From NCBI GenBank assembly GCA_947306845.1, contig CAMZHP010000029.1, positions 1 through 17,847 on the forward strand: 17,847 bases of DNA, given 5' to 3'. Below, one piece after another: positions 1 through 6,722 of this stretch (positions within the stretch are counted from its first letter, which is position 1; every line of letters begins with the position of its first letter). The position numbers and the translations under genes were made by a program. Source of the DNA: an uncultured Prevotellaceae bacterium. GTDB taxonomy: Bacteria; Bacteroidota; Bacteroidia; Bacteroidales; Bacteroidaceae. The notes beneath the pieces are model-generated. The model saw only the letters and a list, made by a program, of their open reading frames with translations, searched no databases and was not told the DNA's origin.

Positions 1-51
1 CGACATTCAGAACCACAATCTGACGCTCTAACCAACTGAACTACGGGCACC
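1..51 (-). tRNA. tRNA-His (GTG), 5' part, cut by window edge
   Basis: Read on the minus strand, the sequence begins GGTGCCCG-TA-GTTC, the 8-base acceptor side typical of tRNA-His with its extra G at position -1. It continues with a D arm (GTTC...GAGC) and an anticodon arm TCAGA-TTGTGGT-TCTGA. The loop centre is GTG, which reads His codons. The variable loop begins (ATGTCG) and the T arm and 3' acceptor side lie outside the window. Seen directly; only the missing 3' half limits certainty. Confidence 0.92.
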
Positions 52-57
52 GTATGG

Positions 58-112
58 CCGCTTTCTATTGAAAGCGGATGCAAAGGTAAGACAAATCAGA
101 CAAAATGCCAAA
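58..112 (-). promoter_or_regulatory. tRNA-His promoter with leader hairpin
   Basis: On the minus strand TACCTTTG at 81-88 matches the Bacteroidetes -7 box TAnnTTTG, and TTTG at 109-112 lies 20 bases upstream as a -33 element. Transcription would start near 75, about 24 bases before the tRNA. The leader holds most of an inverted repeat CCGCTTT/AAAGCGG (58-64 and 71-77, loop of six). A second small inverted repeat GCCAAA/TTTGGC (107-121) overlaps the -33 element. The box match is seen; promoter activity is inferred. Confidence 0.55.
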
Positions 113-182
113 TGTTTTGGCGGTTTTTTTCAGGATTGCCTTGATTTACTCGTTTTTCAGACGCATTTTGCGCCCCTGGCTG

Positions 183-584
183 TTATTGGGCAGGAGCAGC
201 GGGAGCCTTCTCAGCAGGAGCAGCGGGAGCTTTGCTCTCGGCAGGTGCGGCGGCGGGAGCGGCCTTCTCAGCAGGAGCCTCGCTGGCACCGAAATTCTGC
301 TGGTTGGTTGGGTTGGTCAACGGGTTGGAGGTGGTTGTCTCAATGACATTCTGCTCATGAATGGTGGGCGCAGCATATGCGCAGAGCACGCTCAGCACCA
401 CCATGGCAATGGCAAGGCCCCATGTGGCTTTCTCGATGAAGTCGGTGGTCTTGCGGACACCGGCCAACTGGTTGCCGGCATTGAACTGTGACGACAGACC
501 GCCGCCTTTGGATTCCTGAATCAGTACGATACCAATCATCAGCAATGAGGCGATGACGATAAGGATTACGAATAAATAATACAT
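183..584 (-). CDS. secG: Preprotein translocase subunit SecG
   Basis: SecG is the small membrane partner of SecYE and stimulates SecA-driven protein export across the inner membrane. The 133-residue product has two membrane segments (about residues 1-22 and 53-72). Between them is the family signature QESKGGGLSSQF, followed by a polar stretch. After residue 100 comes a tail made almost only of Ala, Pro, Lys, Glu and Ser, in loose repeats of APAEK/APAES. Such tails are common in Bacteroidetes SecG and absent from the E. coli type; their role is unknown to me. It is the last gene of the minus-strand run, 9 bases after the TPR-like gene. No classical terminator with a T tract follows the stop. 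Confidence 0.93.
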   Translation of the reverse strand: MYYLFVILIVIASLLMIGIVLIQESKGGGLSSQFNAGNQLAGVRKTTDFIEKATWGLAIAMVVLSVLCAYAAPTIHEQNVIETTTSNPLTNPTNQQNFGASEAPAEKAAPAAAPAESKAPAAPAEKAPAAPAQ

Positions 585-593
585 CTCTTTTTA

Positions 594-1337
594 CTATTTT
601 TTATTGTTGTTGATCATCAATTTTTCCAAAAATCGAATTTGGTCTGCAAAGTAAGCACTTTTTTTTGGATAATTCAAATTTAATCGCTTAATAATTTCCA
701 AAGCCTTGGAATATCGGCCCTGTTTGACGTAAATTCGTGCCAAAGTGGCTGTAAAATAGCCCTCATCGGCTCCTTTGGGGCTGTCATCCGCCTGTGGAGT
801 GTATTCCGGCGTCTCATGGAGTTGCATGCGTCCGCCCTCCTCGCCGATGAACTTGTCGATGAGACCTTGTCCCCGCATCGGTGTCGGGGCCGTTTCATGC
901 TCCGTCTCTTCTTCGGATGTGGCCAGCAGATAGGCCGCATAGTCGACCGTGGCATCGGTGGCGGTGGGTTTCCGTCTTTTCTCCTTTTTCATTTCAGGCT
1001 GGTCATCATCCTGATGGATGGTGCCCAGGAAGTCGTCGATGAGTGACAGCGTGCGGTCGGCGTCACTGCCAGTGGCTGTCTTCGGCATCCGCTTGGAAGG
1101 CCTGAGCCTGTAGTGCTTGGCTTCGACAAGGTCGAAGAGGCGGGTGCGGTCGGTGATGAAGAGGGCAGCCCGGCGCAGTTCGTCATCGAACGACGACTCA
1201 TGCAGCAGGTAGAGGTTCTGCAGCATCAGCAGGCGGGCGGTCTGGAAGTAAGGATATTGTGCTGTGAGCTGGCGAAGCTCATAAAGCGTCTCCTTGTTCA
1301 TCCGCTCGGGGTGCCCGATGAGTTCTTTCAAGTCCAT
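594..1337 (-). CDS. TPR-like protein of unknown function between lptE and secG
   Basis: A 247-residue protein without signal peptide or membrane segment. The N-terminal 85 residues are helical and contain a TPR-like pattern (LYELRQLTAQYPYFQTAR). Residues 95-165 are charged and low in complexity, probably disordered (DDDQPEMKKEKRRK, then acidic EEETEHET). The C-terminal 50 residues look like one TPR helix pair (ATLARIYVKQGRYSKALEI, then LNLNYPKKSAYFADQIRFLEKL). Starts 4 bases after the lptE stop and ends 9 bases before secG, so it is surely translated in the same message. From memory similar proteins occupy the same position in other Bacteroidales, but no function is established; a scaffold for envelope assembly is only a guess. 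Confidence 0.8.
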   Translation of the reverse strand: MDLKELIGHPERMNKETLYELRQLTAQYPYFQTARLLMLQNLYLLHESSFDDELRRAALFITDRTRLFDLVEAKHYRLRPSKRMPKTATGSDADRTLSLIDDFLGTIHQDDDQPEMKKEKRRKPTATDATVDYAAYLLATSEEETEHETAPTPMRGQGLIDKFIGEEGGRMQLHETPEYTPQADDSPKGADEGYFTATLARIYVKQGRYSKALEIIKRLNLNYPKKSAYFADQIRFLEKLMINNNKK

Positions 1338-1341
1338 AGGC

Positions 1342-1860
1342 TTACCATTTGGCGACGGTGGCGTTGAATATTTGTTCGGTGATGTTCTTCACCATCTCGG
1401 TGACCAGCTGCTCCTGCACCGTGTTGAGCGACTGTGTGGTCTCGTAGCTGCTGGTGGCGGTGAACTGCTGTTCGAAGTCGTCTTTGTGGTTGACATTGTT
1501 GGTGAATCGGACATTCACCGTCATCGACAGTTCGGTCTGCGCAGAGTAACCTTCGCTCGACACGCTTTTGTTGCGCTGGTTGTATTGGGTAATCTCACCC
1601 TCTAACTTGAGGTCACCTCCTTTCTTCACCTGTGTGAGGCGGGTATGGTTGGCATAAATGTCTTTCAGCTCGTTGTTGAAGATGTTTTGCATCGGACCCC
1701 ACACATAGTTGGAACGGATGGGGAAGTCGGCGATGGTGATGGTCTTCGTCTTGGTGTAGTCGATGCTGGCTCCGTTGAATTTGTATGACACGGAGCAGGC
1801 CGACACCAGCAGTGAGAGCAAAAGGCATGCCAGGATGTGGCGGTAGTTATGTGAGTCCAT
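1342..1860 (-). CDS. lptE: LptE-family LPS-assembly lipoprotein
   Basis: LptE is an outer-membrane lipoprotein that plugs the LptD barrel and delivers LPS to the cell surface. The 172-residue product begins with a lipoprotein signal: basic/polar start, hydrophobic LACLLLSLLVSA and lipidated Cys22. The mature part opens with CSVSYKFNGASIDYTKTKTI, the form common in Bacteroidetes LptE. The body (residues 45-172) has the alternating pattern of the LptE fold: a helix containing NIFNNELKDIYANHTRL, then beta strands, then a long C-terminal helix (VQEQLVTEMVKNITEQIFNATVA). No acidic surface-export signal follows the Cys, which fits a periplasm-facing protein. Its start codon lies inside the 3' end of the AAA+ activator gene (14-base overlap), suggesting translational coupling. 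Confidence 0.85.
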   Translation of the reverse strand: MDSHNYRHILACLLLSLLVSACSVSYKFNGASIDYTKTKTITIADFPIRSNYVWGPMQNIFNNELKDIYANHTRLTQVKKGGDLKLEGEITQYNQRNKSVSSEGYSAQTELSMTVNVRFTNNVNHKDDFEQQFTATSSYETTQSLNTVQEQLVTEMVKNITEQIFNATVAKW

Positions 1861-3076
1861 ACTGTTTCAGTTTTCGGTAGAGTGTACGTGACGATATACC
1901 CAGTTCCTGAGCGGTCTTGCTGCGGTTTCCGTTGTTGCGTTCGAGAGCCTTGATGATGACTTGCCTCTCCTGGTCGTTGAGGTTGAGGCTCTCTGGGGTG
2001 TCGGCTATCTCTTCTGCCTCGGCATCTTCTGCCTCCTGATGACGGCTGGAATGGCTTTCGCCTATCGTGGCTGGCACGTTGCTTGGGAATTGGTTGCTCA
2101 GTGCCTGCGCCTGTGCCGAGATGCTGGCTGCATCGTCAATCTGCTGCCGCAGCCCGTTGAGTTCGCGGCGCAGTTCTCCCACGTTGGCGCGCAGTTCGAA
2201 AAGCACCTTGTAGAGTGCCTCGCGCTCGTTCTCATAGCTGTGCGGTCCCGAGGCTGGGGCGATGGTGGCGGGCAGGGTGGTCTCGTGGTCGTTGGGGATG
2301 AAGCGGGCGATGGTCTCAGCGTCGATCACTCGTTTCTCGCTGAGCACAGACATCTGCTCGGTGACGTTCTTGAGCTCCCTCACATTGCCCGGCCATTTGT
2401 ATTTGAGCATCCGCTGCTCGGCTTCCTCGGTGAGCGTGATGCGTGGCAACCGGTATTTCTCAGCCACTTGCATGGCGAAGAGCCTGAAGAGCAGGAGGAT
2501 ATCGGTTCCGCGCTCGCGAAGGGGCGGCATTTGGATGGGGATGGTGTTGAGGCGGTAGTAGAGATCCTCACGAAAGCGCCCCTCACTGATGGCCTTGCGG
2601 ATGTTGACGTTGGTGGCGGCCACGACACGCACATCGGTTTTGAGTACCTGCTGTCCTCCGACGCGGATATATTCGCCGTTTTCCAACACGCGGAGCAGCC
2701 GGGCCTGCGTGGCCATGGGCAGCTCACCCACCTCGTCGAGGAAGATGGTGCCTTTGTCGGCCACACCGAAATAGCCTTTGCTCTCGCCGATGGCATCGGT
2801 GAAGGCTCCTTTCTCATGGCCGAAGAGCTCGCTGTCGATGGTGCCCTCGGGGATGGATCCGCAGTTGATGGCGAAATAATTCTTTCCTTTTCTGGCCGAG
2901 TTGTCGTGGATGAGGCGCGGGATGATTTCCTTGCCTACGCCGCTCTCGCCGACGATAAGCACGGAGAGGTCGGTGGGTGCCACCTGCAGTGCGATGTCCA
3001 GCGCACGGTTGAGCGCATCGCAGTTGCCTACGATGTTGTATCGGTTTTTGATGTCTTGAAGGTCTCTTGTTCTCAT
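1847..3076 (-). CDS. Sigma-54-type AAA+ transcriptional activator with Fis-type HTH, no receiver domain
   Basis: A bacterial enhancer-binding protein of 409 residues. I chose the ATG at 3076; an upstream TTG at 3097 would add seven residues but is less likely. The AAA+ domain starts almost at once: Walker A GESGVGKE at 43-50, Walker B IFLDEVGE at 111-118, then FREDLYYRLN, LRERG and WPGNVREL. There is no receiver, GAF or PAS domain. The sigma-54-contacting loop reads GAFTDA (90-95) instead of GAFTGA. A coiled-coil-like stretch with heptad leucines follows (YENEREALYKVLFELRANV onward), and a Fis-type helix-turn-helix ends the protein (NGNRSKTAQELGISSRTLYR). It overlaps lptE by 14 bases, so it is expressed with LPS assembly and Sec genes. 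Whether it responds to envelope state is unknown. Confidence 0.93.
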   Translation of the reverse strand: MRTRDLQDIKNRYNIVGNCDALNRALDIALQVAPTDLSVLIVGESGVGKEIIPRLIHDNSARKGKNYFAINCGSIPEGTIDSELFGHEKGAFTDAIGESKGYFGVADKGTIFLDEVGELPMATQARLLRVLENGEYIRVGGQQVLKTDVRVVAATNVNIRKAISEGRFREDLYYRLNTIPIQMPPLRERGTDILLLFRLFAMQVAEKYRLPRITLTEEAEQRMLKYKWPGNVRELKNVTEQMSVLSEKRVIDAETIARFIPNDHETTLPATIAPASGPHSYENEREALYKVLFELRANVGELRRELNGLRQQIDDAASISAQAQALSNQFPSNVPATIGESHSSRHQEAEDAEAEEIADTPESLNLNDQERQVIIKALERNNGNRSKTAQELGISSRTLYRKLKQYGLT

Positions 3077-3133
3077 TGGGGTGACAAAATTACACAATTT
3101 TTGTGGAAATGCTGCAATTTTGGCAGAAAAGTT

Positions 3134-4120
3134 TTATTTTTCATCTTTGATGCGGATGAGCAGCAGACCGATAGCGGTCCAGATGAGTTCGCGGATGCGT
3201 ACGAGCAGGGCCACGATAATGCCGGCGTCGGTGCTGAGACTCAGTCCCCGTGCCGACATGAGGAATCCTCCCTCGCGCCCGCCCAGTTGCAACGGCATGA
3301 AGAAGAGCATGTTGGCAAAGAGGCTGGTGAAAGCGAGGATAAGGATGCTGTTGAGGTAACTGGCATCGGGGCTGAGCACCCGGAGGATGAAGTAGATTTC
3401 CAATGCGGAGACGATGCGGCATGAGAGTTCGGAGAGCACCGCCATGACAAATGTCCGTGGATTTTGCTCATGGAGGGCCGCTATCTGTCGGTCGATGTTG
3501 TCGAGTTGCTCGCGGTGCTTGTTGATGAACCGCTGTGCCCAGGACTTGATGAACGGCAGGTGCCCCAGCAGTGTCATCGCCCTCACGGCGAGTCCCTTAC
3601 GGTAGCCTGCGATGAAAAACCAGATGCCCAGCAGACAGAAAGCGGTGGTGGCTGCCAGCAGGATGCCCATGGCGGGGGAGACAGGTTGGATGGCGATATA
3701 GAGCACGACGGAGAGGAGCCAGAACCAGAAGTGGCTAAAAATGTGGGTCATGGCGAAGAGGATGACCGATGCGGAGGCTCGCTCCGTACCGATCTTGGGC
3801 TTGAGAGCCATGATGCGGTAGGGCTCGCCGCCCATCAGCCCACCGGGGGTAGCGTAATTGAGGGCAAACCCCGAGACGGTGATTTTGTAGAGCCACCAGA
3901 AGCCTACCTCGGGCTTTCGTGGCCATCCGTTGTGGATGATGATGTACCAGGAGCAGGTGTTGTGGATATACAGCCATGCCCACAGCACCACGACAGCTAT
4001 AAACCAGTAGCCTGCCTCGCGGATATGCCGCCATGCCTCGCGGAAGTCAAGTTGCCATACCATGATGGCGAGTACGGCAAGTCCGAAGAGGAAGAACGCG
4101 TTCCGGTATTTCTCTTTCAT
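3134..4120 (-). CDS. LPG-synthase-like transmembrane protein (UPF0104/AglD-YbhN type), flippase-like
   Basis: An integral inner-membrane protein of 328 residues with roughly seven or eight hydrophobic segments. It matches the membrane half of MprF (lysylphosphatidylglycerol synthase) and stand-alone homologues. Typical marks are YATPGGLMGGEPYR (a proline/glycine turn with GGE and Arg) and near the C-terminus LQLGGREGGFLMSARGL. The soluble aminoacyl-transfer domain of MprF is absent, so lysine transfer to lipid is not expected. Family members are thought to flip or handle lipids. It starts 15 bases after the pdxA-like stop and ends 57 bases before the AAA+ activator, in the same run as lptE, so a role in envelope lipid traffic is a reasonable inference. 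The substrate cannot be told from sequence. Confidence 0.82.
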   Translation of the reverse strand: MKEKYRNAFFLFGLAVLAIMVWQLDFREAWRHIREAGYWFIAVVVLWAWLYIHNTCSWYIIIHNGWPRKPEVGFWWLYKITVSGFALNYATPGGLMGGEPYRIMALKPKIGTERASASVILFAMTHIFSHFWFWLLSVVLYIAIQPVSPAMGILLAATTAFCLLGIWFFIAGYRKGLAVRAMTLLGHLPFIKSWAQRFINKHREQLDNIDRQIAALHEQNPRTFVMAVLSELSCRIVSALEIYFILRVLSPDASYLNSILILAFTSLFANMLFFMPLQLGGREGGFLMSARGLSLSTDAGIIVALLVRIRELIWTAIGLLLIRIKDEK

Positions 4121-4135
4121 GGTTGATGACAGCCT

Positions 4136-5221
4136 CTATGTATGGGCTTCGTGCTTCTTGGGGATGGCGAACCTCACCTTCTCGCTGTCGTCGCGTTTCT
4201 CGTGATAGAGTTTCTTGAGCGGGTTGGCGAGCGGCTCTTCATAGTCGGCACGGTTGCGGAAAGCGTCGATGGCCAGGTAGATGGCTTGGCGGAGAGCCGA
4301 TTCATCTGCCTCACCCTTGCCGGCGATGTCAAACCTCGGACTGAAGTTGGGCGCTGTGAGCACGATGGGGAGGCCGGCGGTGAACAACACGTGTGACTCG
4401 CCCGCCAGCATGCGCAGCGGGGTCATGGCTTGGTTGTAATAGATGGCGAGTGTGCCGTCGAAGTGGGTGAACTGCTGGTTGCTGAAATAGTCATCGGCAG
4501 GGTAGGGACCATAGATGCCTACGCCAGAATCGATCAGCTCGGTGATGGCGGGTTTCATGATCTCTGTCTCCTCGGCTCCGGGCTTCGGGTTGGCCTGCAG
4601 CAGGGCGATGCGGGGGTTGGAGATGCGGAAGTCACGGCGCAGGCTCTCTGCGAAAGTCTTTGCCTTTTCGCTGATGAGTTCCTTGCGGATTTCACGGAGG
4701 GCATCACCCAGCGGCTTGTCGTCGGTGAGCGATGCGATGCGCAAGTCGCCGTCCACATGGATGGTGAGGGCTTGGCCGGCTTGGGCCGTGGCTTGCTCGA
4801 TGGTGGAGAGCTGGCTGACAACCGGGGCGCCGTTTTCGCTGTCGGCGGTATTGACCGGGAGAGTGACCAGGGCATCGAACAATCCCTGTTTGAAGTCGGT
4901 CAGGGCTCGGTTGAGGGCCAGTTGGGCTGCTTTCGCCGACTGTGGGGTAGGCATTCCCAGGTCTACCTTCACCTCTTCGTCGAAGCACGTGAGGATGTTG
5001 AGCCGGTCGGGATGGGCATCCTCTGCCTTGCTGATGATGTTGAAGTTGGCCTGCAGGCCGAGGCTTTTTCTGTGGTAGGCTGCTACTTTGGGCGACCCAT
5101 AGATGATGGGTGTGAAAAGTTCGAGGATGGTGGGCTCGGCGAAGGTCTTGAAGATGGTCTCGTAGCCGATGCCGTTGGTGTCGCCGTGGGTGATGGCGAT
5201 GCGTATTTTCTTGTCTTCCAT
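4136..5221 (-). CDS. PdxA-like protein lacking the metal-binding histidines (probable pseudoenzyme)
   Basis: PdxA oxidises 4-phosphohydroxy-L-threonine in vitamin B6 synthesis and binds a divalent metal through three histidines. This 361-residue protein is colinear with Bacteroidales PdxA from start to end: ITHGDTNGIGYE (10-21), TPIIYGSPKVAAYHRK (37-52), GPYPADDYF (238-246), FTAGLP (280-285), IAGKGEAD (299-306). The catalytic motifs have changed: GPINK is LPVNT (121-125), the GHTE segment is SQLST (136-140), the TGH/TTH segment is TDDKPL (166-171), LNPHAG is ANPKPG (210-215), MYHDQG is IYYNQA (260-265) and AHGTAYEIAG is NFSPRFDIAG (292-301). The frame is open and the changes are scattered, so this is not a sequencing error. 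PdxA activity is unlikely; structural or regulatory use is possible. A charged C-terminal tail (341-361) extends past the usual end. It begins the close-packed envelope operon. Confidence 0.88.
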   Translation of the reverse strand: MEDKKIRIAITHGDTNGIGYETIFKTFAEPTILELFTPIIYGSPKVAAYHRKSLGLQANFNIISKAEDAHPDRLNILTCFDEEVKVDLGMPTPQSAKAAQLALNRALTDFKQGLFDALVTLPVNTADSENGAPVVSQLSTIEQATAQAGQALTIHVDGDLRIASLTDDKPLGDALREIRKELISEKAKTFAESLRRDFRISNPRIALLQANPKPGAEETEIMKPAITELIDSGVGIYGPYPADDYFSNQQFTHFDGTLAIYYNQAMTPLRMLAGESHVLFTAGLPIVLTAPNFSPRFDIAGKGEADESALRQAIYLAIDAFRNRADYEEPLANPLKKLYHEKRDDSEKVRFAIPKKHEAHT

Positions 5222-5432
5222 TGTGCTTTATATTAATAATGTATATTTTTAGAAGTTTAGGAGTTTGGGAGTTTAGAAGTTTGGGAGTTTAGGAGATTAG
5301 GAGTTTAGACATTAGTCCTTTTGTGGGGGTTGCGTCAAAAACGCAACATACAGAAAAACCAATTACCATTCTTCACTCTTCACTCTTCACTTTTTTCACT
5401 CTTCACTTTCTTCATCCTTCACTCTTCACTCT
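5222..5432. repeat. rlmN-pdxA-like spacer filled by two short tandem arrays
   Basis: The 211-base gap holds two unrelated arrays. At 5252-5307 there are seven 8-base units of the form GGAGTTTA (variants GAAGTTTA, GGAGTTTG, GGAGATTA) with no insertions. At 5371-5444 there is a degenerate 7-base array, TCTTCAC on plus or GTGAAGA on minus, with two places where extra A/T bases break the period. No TAnnTTTG box is evident upstream of the pdxA-like gene on the minus strand, so read-through from rlmN is possible. The periodicity is seen directly; any function is unknown. Confidence 0.85.
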
Positions 5433-6464
5433 TCACTCTTCATTATGTTTCGCTGTGCTCAGCAGTCCGCAGGCGGCATAGATGTCCTGACCACGGGATG
5501 CCCGGATAGTGGTGAAGATGCCATGCGACGTGAGGTAGTCGCGCAGCCATTCCATTTTCTGTTCATCGGCTCCCTTGAGGTCGCTGTCAGGTATCTGATG
5601 GAAGCGGATGAGGTTGATGCGGCACTCCAGTCCGCGCAATAGACGCACGATCTCACGGGCATGGCGCTCGGTGTCGTTGAGTCCGCCGAAGACGATGTAC
5701 TCAAATGACAGTCGCCGCTGGTGGGAGAAATCGTATTGACGCAGTAGGTCCACCACTTCGCTGATGGGATATCCGCGTTCGGCGGGCATGAGTTGGGCGC
5801 GTTGCTCAGCGATGGGGGTATGCAGACTGATGGCGACATGGCACTCGCTCTCGTCGAGGAAGCGGCGCAGTTTGCCGCGGATGCCCACGCTGCTCACGGT
5901 GATGCGCTTCGGGCTCCATGCCCAGGCGTATGGGGCGGTGAGAATCTCGGTGGCACGGAGCACGGCATCGAGGTTGTCCATCGGCTCGCCCTGACCCATG
6001 AACACGATGTTGGTGAGGGTGTCGCGCTCGGGCAGGGCGTAGATTTGGTTGAGGATGTCGCCGGCGGTGAGGTTGCCCTCAAACCCTTGGCGACCTGTCT
6101 GACAGAAGAGGCAGTGCATCTTGCAGCCCACCTGTGACGATACACAGAGCGTGGCGCGGTCACCGTCAGGGATATAGACCGTCTCCACCTCCCTGCCGTT
6201 GCTGGTAGGGAAGAGGTATTTCACCGTGCCGTCGACGGAGCGCTGGCAGTCGGTAGGCGGCATCAGTCCGATGTCGTATTGCTCTGCCAGCCGGGCACGG
6301 TTGGCTTTGGAGATGTTGGTCATCTCGTCAATGCCGGAGACATGGCGACGGTACAGCCAGTCGGCTATCTGTCCGCCGGTGAAGGCGGGCATTCCCAGGT
6401 CTTTGGCTACCTGCCGCAGTTCGGCAAGGCTCATTCCCATCAGTGTTTTCTTCTGCGTTTCCAT
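5433..6464 (-). CDS. rlmN: Dual-specificity rRNA/tRNA (adenine-C2) methyltransferase RlmN
   Basis: RlmN is a radical SAM enzyme that methylates C2 of A2503 in 23S rRNA and A37 of some tRNAs. The 343-residue product is full length. The [4Fe-4S] cysteines are C114, C118 and C121 in QVGCKMHCLFCQTG. The GQGEP motif follows in FMGQGEPMDNLD. The methyl-carrying region near the C-terminus is SRGQDIYAACGLL, with the conserved Cys at 332. N-terminal helical domain LAELRQVAKDLGMPAFTGGQIADWLY is typical. All catalytic residues are present. The last codons (NEE and stop) are encoded by the first units of the 7-base tandem array downstream. Divergent from blaI; promoter described separately. Confidence 0.96.
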   Translation of the reverse strand: METQKKTLMGMSLAELRQVAKDLGMPAFTGGQIADWLYRRHVSGIDEMTNISKANRARLAEQYDIGLMPPTDCQRSVDGTVKYLFPTSNGREVETVYIPDGDRATLCVSSQVGCKMHCLFCQTGRQGFEGNLTAGDILNQIYALPERDTLTNIVFMGQGEPMDNLDAVLRATEILTAPYAWAWSPKRITVSSVGIRGKLRRFLDESECHVAISLHTPIAEQRAQLMPAERGYPISEVVDLLRQYDFSHQRRLSFEYIVFGGLNDTERHAREIVRLLRGLECRINLIRFHQIPDSDLKGADEQKMEWLRDYLTSHGIFTTIRASRGQDIYAACGLLSTAKHNEE

Positions 6465-6486
6465 GACGGTCTTTGCACTTTGGCTG

Positions 6487-6517
6487 CGAAAATAGTCATT
6501 TTTTGCGAGACAGCAAA
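6487..6517 (-). promoter_or_regulatory. Probable rlmN promoter
   Basis: On the minus strand TATTTTCG (6487-6494) is a one-mismatch -7 box, and TTTG (6514-6517) lies exactly 19 bases upstream as a -33 element. Transcription would start near 6482, about 18 bases before the rlmN ATG. Sequence match seen; activity inferred. Confidence 0.5.
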
Positions 6518-6535
6518 ATAAATGTGTATTTTATT

Positions 6536-6598
6536 GTCCGATGAGTCGGACTTGTCGGACACCTCAGACTCATCGGACTTGTCTGACTTGTCCAGCCT
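6536..6598. repeat. Degenerate 9-base tandem array in the rlmN/blaI divergent region
   Basis: Seven units of nine bases in register, consensus GTCGGACTT, with variants GTCCGATGA, GTCGGACAC, CTCAGACTC, ATCGGACTT, GTCTGACTT and GTCCAGCCT. Because some units are near-complementary, the array can also fold: GTCCGA-TGAG-TCGGAC (6536-6551) is a perfect 6-base stem. It lies upstream of both promoters. Confidence 0.75.
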
Positions 6599-6658
6599 TC
6601 TAAGTTGAATAACTAAAAATAAATGTTAAAAGTAGGCATTTTGATGGAAAAGCATCAA

Positions 6659-6697
6659 CTAAAATTTTAGATAACTAAAAACTTAGTATTATATTTG
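6659..6697 (+). promoter_or_regulatory. blaI promoter with two candidate operator palindromes
   Basis: TATATTTG at 6690-6697 is a perfect Bacteroidetes -7 box, placing the start near 6703 and giving a leader of about 20 bases. Just upstream are CTAAAATTTTAG (6659-6670, a perfect 12-base palindrome covering the -33 position) and ACTAA-AAAC-TTAGT (6674-6687, perfect 5-base arms, in the spacer). Their position would let a bound dimer block RNA polymerase. BlaI-family repressors usually bind dyads in their own promoter, so autoregulation is the natural inference; the actual binding site is unproved. Confidence 0.6.
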
Positions 6698-6722
6698 CAA
6701 CAACGAAATACACTATTAGAAC

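Noticed and set aside
107..131. Hairpin GCCAAA/TTTGGC followed by a T run as a plus-strand terminator
   Set aside because: No plus-strand gene precedes it in the window, and the stem is short; kept only as a note with the tRNA promoter.
1961..3424. Long plus-strand open frame of 487 codons
   Set aside because: It lies antisense to the AAA+ activator and the flippase-like gene, whose minus-strand frames carry clear family motifs; its own translation shows none.
4430..5236. Plus-strand frame of 268 codons
   Set aside because: Antisense to the pdxA-like gene, with no recognisable domain.
5252..5444. Possible CRISPR array
   Set aside because: Units are 7-8 bases, directly adjacent and without spacers; no cas gene is in the window.
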